A DNA stretch of 64,000 bases from Verrucomicrobiota bacterium (GTDB lineage: Bacteria; Verrucomicrobiota; Verrucomicrobiia; Opitutales; Opitutaceae), in the NCBI GenBank assembly GCA_014584295.1, contig JACTNC010000018.1, positions 24,044-88,043 of the forward strand, read 5' to 3'. The first letter of the stretch is position 1, and each line of letters opens with the position of its first letter. Shown here one piece after another: positions 53,307-60,796 of the stretch. Below the pieces are notes generated by a model, which ran no database searches, was not told the DNA's origin, and was given only the letters and a program-made list of their open reading frames with translations. Position numbers and translations under genes: made by a program.

Positions 53307-54143
53307 ATGGCTTCGCGCCGGCTGATATTCCTCCTGCTGGCCGGATACGCGGTCTGGGTGATGTACCCCATGATCTGGGTCGCGTATTCGTCGCTCAAGG
53401 ACGACGCTGCGATCTACCGCGATGCCTTTGCTCTGCCACCGTTTGACGATCTTAGGACTGGCAATTATGTGCAGGCGTGGAGGGATGCCCGGTTCGGCGA
53501 CTACCTGTTAAACAGCTTGGTTGTGACGGTCGTGTCGGTGACTGGCATTGTTTTTCTTGGATCCATGGCTGCCTATGCCCTCGCACGATTCCATCATCCG
53601 GCGGGGCGTGGTGCCTTCTGGCTGTTTCTCGCGGGGCTGATGATACCGGCGCAATTGGCGGTCGTGCCGCTCTTCTTCGAGTTGCAGGCGCTTGGGCTGC
53701 TGAATTCGCGGATTGGACTGATTGCGGTCTACATTGCGAACGGACTTCCCTTTGCCGTCTTCATTCTTGCGGGATTCTTCCGGTCATTGCCGCGCTCGCT
53801 CTACGAAGCCGCCGTGATCGACGGATGCAGCGAGTTTGCCGCGTTCTGGAAAGTGCAGCTTCCGCTGGCACGCCCAGGGCTTATCACGGTGGCGATATTC
53901 CAGTTTATCGGCATTTGGAAGGAGTACTTTTTTGCCTTCATGCTGACGAGTGGCGGTGCGGATGATTCAGCTCGGACCCTGCCGATGGGGTTGGCGAATC
54001 TTTCCATTACAGCCCAGTATCGCGGATCCTATGGATCGCTCTTTGCGGGCATCGTGCTTGTGACAATTCCGATCCTCCTCGTATACGTGCTGCTCCAGCG
54101 TCAGATCGTAAAGGGTGTCGTGGCGGGTGCGATCAAGGGGTGA
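53307..54143 (+). CDS. Carbohydrate ABC transporter permease (MalG/UgpE type), orphan
   Basis: About 278 residues from the ATG at 53307; the longer frame would overlap the previous gene by 43 bases. Six membrane helices are visible (FLLLAGYAVWVMYPMIWVAY, VVTVVSVTGIVFLGSMAAYA). The conserved cytoplasmic EAA loop SLYEAAVIDGCSEFAAFWKV is followed by QLPLARPG, as in the second permease of sugar importers. The usual partners (MalF-type permease, binding protein, ATPase) are not in this window on either side. It may work with distant subunits. The upstream TIM-barrel gene points to a sugar substrate. Confidence 0.88.
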   Translation: MASRRLIFLLLAGYAVWVMYPMIWVAYSSLKDDAAIYRDAFALPPFDDLRTGNYVQAWRDARFGDYLLNSLVVTVVSVTGIVFLGSMAAYALARFHHPAGRGAFWLFLAGLMIPAQLAVVPLFFELQALGLLNSRIGLIAVYIANGLPFAVFILAGFFRSLPRSLYEAAVIDGCSEFAAFWKVQLPLARPGLITVAIFQFIGIWKEYFFAFMLTSGGADDSARTLPMGLANLSITAQYRGSYGSLFAGIVLVTIPILLVYVLLQRQIVKGVVAGAIKG

Positions 54144-54246
54144 AACGAGCGTCTGGCAGATCTGGTTTGCCGCGTGGCGGCGAGGTCTGTGTGCAATCAG
54201 CAGGAGGAGTCGTTGCGGCTTGAACCCGAGTTCGCAGGCTTCCGGG

Positions 54247-54558
54247 TCATTCCTCAGGAAGGCCGAGCTGCTTCCTCGCATCAGCACTCAGCATCGCCGT
54301 CGACCAATGGGGCTCGAAGACAAGATTGACCTGAGAGTGGGTTACTCCAGGCACGCCTGCCACGAGATTCTTGGCCCCTTCATAGATCCAGTTGCCCGCC
54401 GGGCAGGATTCTGTCGTCAGGGTCATGGTGACCGTGACATCGCCACCCGTGCATTTCACATCGTAGACCAGACCGAGGTCGACGATGTTGATGCCGAATT
54501 CCGGATCAGGAAGCGTACGCAAGGCGGCAATCACCGCAGCTTCATCGGGCTCATTCAT
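54247..54558 (-). CDS. DUF59/MIP18-family metal-sulfur cluster assembly factor (SufT/PaaD-like)
   Basis: A 103-residue protein with the DUF59 pattern: ALRTLPDPEFGINIVDLGLV, VYDVKCTGGDVTVTMTLTTE, the invariant Cys in SCPAGNWIYEGAK, and a terminal EPHWSTAMLSADARKQLGLP. Such proteins help place Fe-S clusters in target enzymes. It is the last gene of a leftward operon with a COX1-like membrane protein, a DUF2249 protein and a copper SCO protein, 24 bases from the COX1-like gene. A role in maturing a metalloprotein of nitrogen-oxide respiration is inferred from that setting. Confidence 0.85.
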   Translation of the reverse strand: MNEPDEAAVIAALRTLPDPEFGINIVDLGLVYDVKCTGGDVTVTMTLTTESCPAGNWIYEGAKNLVAGVPGVTHSQVNLVFEPHWSTAMLSADARKQLGLPEE

Positions 54559-54582
54559 TGTGAAACGTAGAGAAAAAAGATC

Positions 54583-55980
54583 CTACTGCCGAGGACTGAC
54601 CTCGTGAACAGCGGCCTGTTGAACTCCGGTGCTTCCGTTTCGCACAGGTGCAGGGTTCGATTGCGGCTTCTTCCAGAGGTGCCGCAGGATGCAAAGCTGA
54701 TTGAAAAGAAAGAGACCGACTCCGGCGGCCAGAAGGAGGGAGCCGGCAAGGAGCCAAGATGAATCGAGGGTCCATGCACCGACGGCAAGCGGGGCAACTG
54801 CGAGGAGCTGCAGCACGAGGCCTGATCGTTCGGTCCAGCGCACACCGAGTGCACTCGCGAGCGGGACACGTTCGCGGCCGACGCGCGGACCGTAGGCGCG
54901 CATCCAGGTCAGGAAGGGGACGATCTTGCCCATCATCCCGCAAAAGCAAGGCAGCAATCCGCCGAGGACGATGATGATCGCATAGACCATTGCGCTGAGT
55001 CCGCCGCTTGCGGAACCCGCGGTCGATCCTGGCCAGACCAAAGCCAGGCCCACGAGCCCTGCGAGGAAAAGCACCGCGATCCCGACAAAAAAGGCCTGAA
55101 CACCGGAATCGAGCGCGCGTTTTTTCCGGGTCGCCAGAACCTTGCGCAGGGCAACCGCTGATAGCGCGAGTCCACTCAGCAGCAGGATCCCCATGGCGGT
55201 TTGCAGCCAGGGCATGCGCAGAAGAAAGGCGGGGAGCAGGCCGGCAAGCGCGACCTGTGTCATCCAGAATCCCCGGGTTGGTAATGTCCAATCGGGGACA
55301 TCTCCGAGGGTGAACATGGGAACAAGCTGGAAGGTTACACCTTGCAGGAGCGTGACAAAAAACCCCGCGATGCCCGCGTGAGCATGTACTCGCAGCAGCA
55401 CGACGGGATCGAGGGGAATGAAGTACCAGAATCGATTGGCCGCGAGGGTGAGTCCCATCAAAAGTGTCAGGACGAGCCAGACTGCGGAGACGCGGAGGGA
55501 GGTGGAGATCAGGCCGGGACGATTCGCCTGCCTGACCGTCATCCAGAGATTGTAGACATAGATGCCGGCTCCAATGGCGACGAGAAGTCCGAAATGACCG
55601 ACCTGTTCGAGATCCCAGAACCAGAAGCTGGCTACCAAGCCGGGCACTCCAACTGCATGAATGCCGAAATGCCACCACCCCTTGCGTTCACTGCACAGGA
55701 TTGTCCCCAAAGCGACCGGTGCCAGTTGGTAGGCTGCACCGCAGGCAACTGTCAGGAAGAACCCGAGGAGCCAGGCGTGGGTGAGCGCAACCAAGTGGGG
55801 GTGGGTGTGGGGGAGGGCCAGCAGTTCGGGCCATATTGCCAGGATGAGCGTTCCTGCACCAAGCCAGACCAAGGCGAGCCCCATGAATGCCAGCGGCAAT
55901 CGGCCCTGTGCCGCAAGCCAGCTACCGTGCTGGGGAGATGCTGCTGGGCGAGGGCTTGCGGCGGGCGAAGGATGGCTCAT
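54583..55980 (-). CDS. COX1-like multi-helix membrane protein (haem-copper-oxidase subunit I-like)
   Basis: About 465 residues from the ATG at 55980 and roughly 12 membrane helices. Histidines placed as in subunit I of cbb3/NO reductase-type enzymes stand out: ALPHTHPHLVALTHAWLLGF, VVLLRVHAHAGIAGFFVTLL and WHFGIHAVGVPGLV. I do not see the HPEVY and HH motifs that form the CuB site, so it is not a normal terminal oxidase. Proteins of this type occur next to DUF2249 and NO-related genes and may sense or reduce NO or carry haem. It sits between the DUF2249 gene (39 bases) and the DUF59 gene (24 bases). Function is uncertain; the membrane and haem prediction is fairly safe. Confidence 0.7.
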   Translation of the reverse strand: MSHPSPAASPRPAASPQHGSWLAAQGRLPLAFMGLALVWLGAGTLILAIWPELLALPHTHPHLVALTHAWLLGFFLTVACGAAYQLAPVALGTILCSERKGWWHFGIHAVGVPGLVASFWFWDLEQVGHFGLLVAIGAGIYVYNLWMTVRQANRPGLISTSLRVSAVWLVLTLLMGLTLAANRFWYFIPLDPVVLLRVHAHAGIAGFFVTLLQGVTFQLVPMFTLGDVPDWTLPTRGFWMTQVALAGLLPAFLLRMPWLQTAMGILLLSGLALSAVALRKVLATRKKRALDSGVQAFFVGIAVLFLAGLVGLALVWPGSTAGSASGGLSAMVYAIIIVLGGLLPCFCGMMGKIVPFLTWMRAYGPRVGRERVPLASALGVRWTERSGLVLQLLAVAPLAVGAWTLDSSWLLAGSLLLAAGVGLFLFNQLCILRHLWKKPQSNPAPVRNGSTGVQQAAVHEVSPRQ

Positions 55981-56019
55981 CGATGGGATTGTGTCCGGCT
56001 CGGGCGTGAGATGCGCCAA

Positions 56020-56583
56020 CTATGCCCGCGTAAGCAGCGTAATCCAGCTTCCATCGGGCTGGGCCCGGCAATCGTGATTGAATCCACGCTGGCGGGCTTC
56101 TCCGAACAAATGGCAGGGCTCACGATCGGTCCACGCACGTAGCTGATGACCGGCTGGAAGGGTTTCCAAGGCTGCAAGAATCCGCACTAAGGGCTCGGGT
56201 GGCTCGAGCCCTCGGGCGTCAACTTCCAAGGTCATTGCATTGGCGGTGGGGGCGTTTCCCTTGGAGGCAACCGGTACGGAGCCGGGTTGGCGCGGGGGTG
56301 GTGGAGTGACCGCCGCGGTCTTGGTGATGCGAACCCGAAATTCTTCGGGACCTTCCTGGAGATAGACCCATGAATAGGCCTCGGGAAACTGTGCCTGAAA
56401 CTGGTAGTAGAGTGGAACGGGATCGTGGTCGTTGAGGAGCACAAAGGACTTTCCGACCGGCAGGTCATACCACCGCTGGAAAATGCGGGCGTGCTTTTCG
56501 CGACCCGGGATGATGCGAACATCGAAGACTTCTGATGCGTCAGTTGTTGGGGTGGGGGATTCCAGGGATGATTTTGTATTCAT
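56020..56583 (-). CDS. Tandem DUF2249-domain protein
   Basis: A 187-residue cytoplasmic protein with two DUF2249 units. The first is FDVRIIPGREKHARIFQRWY, PVGKSFVLLNDHDPVPLYYQ, FPEAYSWVYLQEGPEEFRVR. The second is LEVDARGLEPPEPLVRILAA, LPAGHQLRAWTDREPCHLFG, NHDCRAQPDGSWITLLTRA. The N-D-H-D-P and D-R-E-P segments are the conserved cores. The family is TusA/SirA-like and is found beside NO- and denitrification-related genes, but its reaction is not established. It lies 65 bases after the SCO gene and 39 bases before the COX1-like gene in one leftward operon. Confidence 0.85.
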   Translation of the reverse strand: MNTKSSLESPTPTTDASEVFDVRIIPGREKHARIFQRWYDLPVGKSFVLLNDHDPVPLYYQFQAQFPEAYSWVYLQEGPEEFRVRITKTAAVTPPPPRQPGSVPVASKGNAPTANAMTLEVDARGLEPPEPLVRILAALETLPAGHQLRAWTDREPCHLFGEARQRGFNHDCRAQPDGSWITLLTRA

Positions 56584-56648
56584 GATGAAGAAAAGTGTGG
56601 GTGAGGAGGAACGGGACTACGCCGGTCGCGGCCGAATCGGTACGGCCC

Positions 56649-57515
56649 TTAGCGGGTGTTTCGCGTGTGAGTTTCAATGAATCCGAAGATGTCATCAGGT
56701 TTCCAACCGTTGCCGCGCCAGATTTCGAGGATCCGGCCTTCCGGCCCGATCAGGGCGGTGCACAGCGTATGGTCGAGCAAGACGCCTTTGCGTTCGGTAA
56801 ACACTGAGAACTGGCGCGCGAGGGTGGCGATGTCACCCGAAGTGCCTGTGGCGAAATTCCAGATTGCTGGTTTCGCCCCGACCGCCGTGCCATACGCCGC
56901 CAATTGCGCGGGTTGATCGTACTCGGGATCAAGTGTGATGCTCAACAGCCGCAACGCGGGCGAGGAGCCTGTTTGCGATTCGCGCTCGATACGCGACTGA
57001 ATGGCGCCGAATTTCTGGGCCATTGCCGGACAGAATTCAGGCACCGGACAGCGGGTAAAGATGAAGGTCACCAATGTGTAGCGGCCCAGCAATGTTTCGA
57101 GAGTGAGCGGTTGAGTGTGTTCGTCCTGCAACGCGATGGGCGGCATTGCATCTCCGGGGCGGAGGCGACTCACCTTCGCGAGACCGGAGCCACTGGCGCT
57201 TTCCCGTCCCAGTATTTCGAAGCGATCGGCCATCCAGAGCTCCCCCTTTTGCTGAAGGCGGAAACGGACGCGGTCGCCCGGATTCAATTTTGCGCTGTCT
57301 TTCGGGTCTGCGAGGTCAAAGGCCATGGTCATGGGTGCCATAAACCCCGGGATTTCATCATGGGCGATCAGCAGGCTTGATTCGGAAAGCTTTTCCCGGA
57401 CAACACCCGTTACACTGTGTGATTCGTTCTTGGGTGCCTTGGAGCAAGACACGAAGGCCTGGGCAAGCAGGCTCAGGACAAGCACCAGGCGGAACTGTCG
57501 GCACCGAACATCCAT
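56649..57515 (-). CDS. CusF-like plus SCO1/SenC fusion lipoprotein, copper delivery
   Basis: About 288 residues from the ATG at 57515, which begins a lipoprotein-type signal (FRLVLVLSLLAQAFVSCSKA). Residues ~30-105 match CusF-type copper-binding sequences (HSVTGVVREKLSESSLLIAH, IPGFMAPMTMAFDLADP). The rest is the SCO thioredoxin fold: GRYTLVTFIFTRCPVPEFCP, SITLDPEYDQPAQLAAYG and the copper-ligand His in LLDHTLCTALIGPEGRI. The Cys pair is spaced CPVPEFC, five residues apart instead of the usual three. It should carry or insert copper into a periplasmic cuproenzyme; azurin and NosZ are encoded divergently. A TTGAT-N4-GTCAA site lies 35 bases upstream of the ATG. Confidence 0.87.
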   Translation of the reverse strand: MDVRCRQFRLVLVLSLLAQAFVSCSKAPKNESHSVTGVVREKLSESSLLIAHDEIPGFMAPMTMAFDLADPKDSAKLNPGDRVRFRLQQKGELWMADRFEILGRESASGSGLAKVSRLRPGDAMPPIALQDEHTQPLTLETLLGRYTLVTFIFTRCPVPEFCPAMAQKFGAIQSRIERESQTGSSPALRLLSITLDPEYDQPAQLAAYGTAVGAKPAIWNFATGTSGDIATLARQFSVFTERKGVLLDHTLCTALIGPEGRILEIWRGNGWKPDDIFGFIETHTRNTR

Positions 57516-57549
57516 TGACAGAATGTAGCACGAGTGGGGCCCGTGCGCC

Positions 57550-57563
57550 TTGATACAAGTCAA
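57550..57563. promoter_or_regulatory. FNR/DNR-type site 1 (TTGAT-ACAA-GTCAA)
   Basis: A nearly perfect Crp/Fnr-family half-site pair, close to the FNR consensus TTGAT-N4-ATCAA. Its centre is 41.5 bases from the SCO start codon on the minus strand, the class II activator spacing if the transcript starts at the ATG. A second copy is 55 bases away on the other side of the gap. Confidence 0.75.
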
Positions 57564-57604
57564 GGCGATCGAAATTGGAATGGGGCAGGCGGAATCGAGT
57601 TTGC

Positions 57605-57618
57605 TTGATGCATGTCAA
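57605..57618. promoter_or_regulatory. FNR/DNR-type site 2 (TTGAT-GCAT-GTCAA)
   Basis: Same motif as site 1 except in the four-base spacer, with identical flanking C and GG. Its centre lies 47.5 bases upstream of the azurin-like gene ATG. It probably activates the rightward nos operon under low oxygen or nitrogen oxides; class II spacing would give a leader of about six bases. Confidence 0.75.
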
Positions 57619-57658
57619 GGCAGAAGTGGGGGAGTGTGACTAGACTGAGCCTGCTTCC

Positions 57659-58183
57659 ATGAAAACTTATATCCAACTCCTCACGATTATCAGTGCGACG
57701 CTTGCGGCCATAAGCCTGAGCGGTTGCGGCAAGTCCGAGAGCGGTGCCGCCAGCAAGCCGGCAGCCCAGGCAGCCTCAGTCCAGAAGGATGGACCGAAGG
57801 AGGGGCGTGCCATTGCGATTACAGGCAATGACACGATGAAATTCAACCTCACCGAAATTCGCGCAAAGGCCGGTGAGGCATTGGCCGTTACCCTTCACAA
57901 TGAAGGCACGATGCCCAAGTTCTCCATGGGCCACAACTGGGTCCTTGTTGCCGAGGGCGTCGACATCAACGCCTTTGTCAATGATGCCTCGACCGCGGTG
58001 AAGACGGACTACGTTCCCGCGGCCTACAAGGACCGCATCCTTGCTCACACGAAGCTGCTCGGACCGCGCGAATCCGACACGGTCTATTTCAAGGCTCCAA
58101 CCAAACCCGGGCGCTACACCTATCTCTGCACTTTCCCCGGCCATTTCCAGGTCGGGATGAAGGGTGAACTGATTGTCGAATAA
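57659..58183 (+). CDS. Azurin-like blue copper lipoprotein, probable electron donor to NosZ
   Basis: A 174-residue cupredoxin. The signal ends in a lipobox (LAAISLSGCGKSESG), so it is a lipoprotein tethered in the periplasm. Azurin features are ITGNDTMKFNLTEIRAKAGE, TLHNEGTMPKFSMGHNWVL (His92 ligand) and YLCTFPGHFQVGMKGELIVE (Cys157, His162, Met167 ligands). Azurins pass electrons to copper enzymes in denitrification. The nosZ ATG follows the stop by 13 bases, which strongly suggests that it serves N2O reduction. Two FNR-type boxes lie upstream. Confidence 0.9.
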   Translation: MKTYIQLLTIISATLAAISLSGCGKSESGAASKPAAQAASVQKDGPKEGRAIAITGNDTMKFNLTEIRAKAGEALAVTLHNEGTMPKFSMGHNWVLVAEGVDINAFVNDASTAVKTDYVPAAYKDRILAHTKLLGPRESDTVYFKAPTKPGRYTYLCTFPGHFQVGMKGELIVE

Positions 58184-58196
58184 GCTCAACCACACG

Positions 58197-60095
58197 ATGA
58201 CCATGAAACTGCATCACTACGCATTGCCGGTGACCACCGCCCTGGTGGCCCTCACCGGCTGTAATCCCCCCGGAGGGGCGGGCTCCGCCAGTTCCGGAAA
58301 GGCAGCGGCGAATTCGGCCGCAGCCCGCACCTGGGTAGCACCGGGTGAGATGGACAAGTACTACCTCTTTTATTCCGGCGGCCACTCGGGCCAGGTGTAC
58401 GTCGCGGGCATTCCCTCGATGCGTCACATTTCGACGATCCCGGTGTTCGCTCCGTATCCGGCAACCGGATACGGGTATGACGACGAATCCAAGGCCATGC
58501 TGGGCAACTTCACTTGGGGGGATGTGCACCATCCTGGACTCTCGAAGACCGGTGGGGTTTACGACGGGAAGTACCTGTTTGTGAACGACAATGCCAACAA
58601 TCGCATCGCCCGCATCGATCTTCGCGATTTCAAGACTCACCAGATCCTCGGACCAATCCCGAACTCTTCGGGGAATCACGGTTCATCCTTTGTGACGGAC
58701 AACACCGAATATGTGCTCGTCGCGAGTCGCTTCTCGGTGCCGTTGCCCAAAGGCCGTTACGCAGACCCGAAGGACTACGAGAAAGAATTCAATGGGATGG
58801 TTTCGGGCATCAAGGTTGATCCGCAGACCGGCACGATGAGCGTCGGCTGGCAGATCCTCACGCCTCCCTTCGACTGGGACCTCGGCTCCACCGGCAAGGG
58901 TCCAAGCGAGGGCTGGGCGTTCTGGACGTCGTATAACACGGAGATGGCACACGAGACGCTTGAAGCGACTTCGACCCAGGCCGAACACGATTATGCCGCG
59001 GTGGTCAATTGGAAGGCCGCAGAGGCTGCGATCAAAGCCGGCCAGTTCACACAGATGGATGGCGTGCCCATGATTGATCCGGCAAAGGTGCCTGGGGTGA
59101 TCTATTTCCTGCCGGTGCCGAAGTCACCTCACGGCATCGACACCGATCCGTCGGGACGCTGGATCGCTGCAGGTGGGAAGCTGCAACCCGTGGCGTCTGT
59201 GTTTGATTTCAACAAGATCCTCGCGGCGATAGAAAAGAAGGACTTCGAAAGCGAGTTTCGCGGCGTGCCGGTGATCCGCTTTGAGGCAGCTCTCGAGGGG
59301 CTTGTGCCGGTCGGACTGGGCCCGCTGCACACACAGTTCGACGGGCGCGGCAATGCGTATACCTCGCTGTTCATCGAATCCGTGGTTGCCAAGTGGAAGC
59401 TGCCTCCCTGGACCGCGGAAGAAAAGGCCGATCTCAACAAGGTCGTCTTGGACAAGATCGATGTGCATTACAACATCGGGCATCTCGTCGTTGGCGGTAG
59501 CGACACCACCAAGCCGTATGGCGATTACCTTGTCGCCATGAACAAGCTCTCGAAGGGCCGGCACATCTCAGTGGGGCCGTCCCAACCGGAGTCGAGCCAG
59601 CTCATCGATGTCACGGGTGACAAGATGGCGATGATCTATGAAACGTTCACGGAACCTGAGCCGCATTTTGCCCAGATCATCCGCACCGACACGATCAAGG
59701 CGATCGAGGTGTATCCGAAGGCCGAGAACAAGCATCCCCATGCAGTCTGGGACGCAAAGGACACCGGTGTCGTTCGCAAGGGCAACCAGGTTGAGGTGAA
59801 GATGATTGCGATTCGCAGTCGATTTATTCCCGACCGCATCGACGCCCGGGAGGGCGACGAACTCATCGTCCACGTGACCAATGTGGAGCAGACCACCGAC
59901 ATGATCCACGGCTTTGCGATCGTGGAGCAGGATATGAACGTGGTGATTGATCCGGGTGAAACAAAGACGATCCGCCTAAAGCTCAAGAAGGCCGGTGTGT
60001 TTCCATTTTATTGCACGAACTTCTGCTCGGCGCTTCACCAGGAAATGCAGGGCTACCTCGCGGTAAGACCTGCGAACGAGATCGCTTCGCGATAG
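58197..60095 (+). CDS. nosZ: Nitrous oxide reductase NosZ, clade II type
   Basis: About 632 residues from the ATG at 58197 (an ATG at 58203 is also possible). It reduces N2O to N2 in the periplasm. CuZ-site histidines appear in NFTWGDVHHPGLSKTGG, PNSSGNHGSSFVTDN, SYNTEMAHETLEA, PVPKSPHGIDTDPSG, LGPLHTQFDGRGNAYTS and HYNIGHLVVGG. The CuA site is FYCTNFCSALHQEMQGY with Cys606, Cys610, His614 and Met617. The N-terminus (MKLHHYALPVTTALVALTGC) has no twin arginine and ends in a lipobox-like LTGC, the Sec-type export seen in clade II enzymes. NosB-like, NosD, NosF and NosY genes follow in the same direction. Confidence 0.97.
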   Translation: MTMKLHHYALPVTTALVALTGCNPPGGAGSASSGKAAANSAAARTWVAPGEMDKYYLFYSGGHSGQVYVAGIPSMRHISTIPVFAPYPATGYGYDDESKAMLGNFTWGDVHHPGLSKTGGVYDGKYLFVNDNANNRIARIDLRDFKTHQILGPIPNSSGNHGSSFVTDNTEYVLVASRFSVPLPKGRYADPKDYEKEFNGMVSGIKVDPQTGTMSVGWQILTPPFDWDLGSTGKGPSEGWAFWTSYNTEMAHETLEATSTQAEHDYAAVVNWKAAEAAIKAGQFTQMDGVPMIDPAKVPGVIYFLPVPKSPHGIDTDPSGRWIAAGGKLQPVASVFDFNKILAAIEKKDFESEFRGVPVIRFEAALEGLVPVGLGPLHTQFDGRGNAYTSLFIESVVAKWKLPPWTAEEKADLNKVVLDKIDVHYNIGHLVVGGSDTTKPYGDYLVAMNKLSKGRHISVGPSQPESSQLIDVTGDKMAMIYETFTEPEPHFAQIIRTDTIKAIEVYPKAENKHPHAVWDAKDTGVVRKGNQVEVKMIAIRSRFIPDRIDAREGDELIVHVTNVEQTTDMIHGFAIVEQDMNVVIDPGETKTIRLKLKKAGVFPFYCTNFCSALHQEMQGYLAVRPANEIASR

Positions 60096-60178
60096 GCAAT
60101 CCAGGCAGTTGCGCCTGATCAATCCGTTTGGTGCACGGCCGGTCCGAACCCTGCCGTGCGCCCCTCCCTCCGTTTGCC

Positions 60179-60796
60179 ATGAAAGACTTCCTTCGTCGTG
60201 AAATATTCTTCCTTCGTCGTCCGCTGAATCTGATGTCGCGGCTGCTCCTTCTGGCTGCAGCAGGCACCCTGGTGGCGGCTGCATTCCTTCCTCTGTGGAA
60301 GATCCATCTGGTCGCGCCACAGTACCGGGAGGGCCTGGCGCTCAACATCTACAGCTATCAGCTTATTGGCGGAAACGGCGGGCAGGACCTGCATGAAATC
60401 AACACGCTGAATCATTACATCGGGATGAAGACGCTGTCCGAGGCGGATTTTGCTGAGATGAAATGGATGCCCTTCGCCCTCGGTGTGTTTGTGATCCTTG
60501 CCCTGCGTGCGGCCGTCATCGGCCGGATGGCTAGCGTGATAGACCTCGGGGTGATGTTCCTGTATTTCACATTGTTTTCGCTCGGGAATTTCTACTATCG
60601 GCTCCATTCCTACGGACACTCGCTTGATCCCACGGCCCCGATGACGATCAAACCGTTCACACCCGTGGTGATCGGCAGCCAGAAGATCGCAAATTTCATC
60701 CAGACCAGCCTGCCCCAGTCGGGCGGTTACCTTCTGGCGTTCTTTCTCTTTCTGATTCTTGCGGCAGGCTGGAATTCGCGCAAGGAAGTGCCGTGA
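60179..60796 (+). CDS. NosB-like membrane protein of clade II nos clusters
   Basis: About 205 residues from the ATG at 60179. Four to five membrane helices are visible (RLLLLAAAGTLVAAAFLPLW, FALGVFVILALRAAVIGRMA, VIDLGVMFLYFTLFSLGNFY, YLLAFFLFLILAAGWNSRKE). The first periplasmic loop contains QYREGLALNIYSYQLIGGNG and LHEINTLNHYIGMKTL, with a His-x-x-x-x-x-x-His pattern that could bind metal. Position between nosZ and nosD matches the gene called nosB in other clade II clusters, whose role is not known. Its last codons overlap nosD as GTGA. The symbol is withheld because identification rests mainly on position. Confidence 0.75.
   Translation: MKDFLRREIFFLRRPLNLMSRLLLLAAAGTLVAAAFLPLWKIHLVAPQYREGLALNIYSYQLIGGNGGQDLHEINTLNHYIGMKTLSEADFAEMKWMPFALGVFVILALRAAVIGRMASVIDLGVMFLYFTLFSLGNFYYRLHSYGHSLDPTAPMTIKPFTPVVIGSQKIANFIQTSLPQSGGYLLAFFLFLILAAGWNSRKEVP

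Noticed and set aside
54169..54181. GCCGC/GCGGC hairpin between the convergent permease and DUF59 genes as a terminator
   Set aside because: The five-base stem has no following T-run and such short GC stems are frequent in this genome.
54551..55678. 375-codon minus-strand frame inside the COX1-like gene
   Set aside because: It is out of frame with the membrane protein, very Arg/Pro/Ser-rich and without hydrophobic segments.
60109..60122. Degenerate FNR-like site TTGCG-CCTG-ATCAA upstream of the NosB-like gene
   Set aside because: Only one half-site matches; the first half differs at two of five positions and nosZ lies just upstream, so a separate promoter is not needed.
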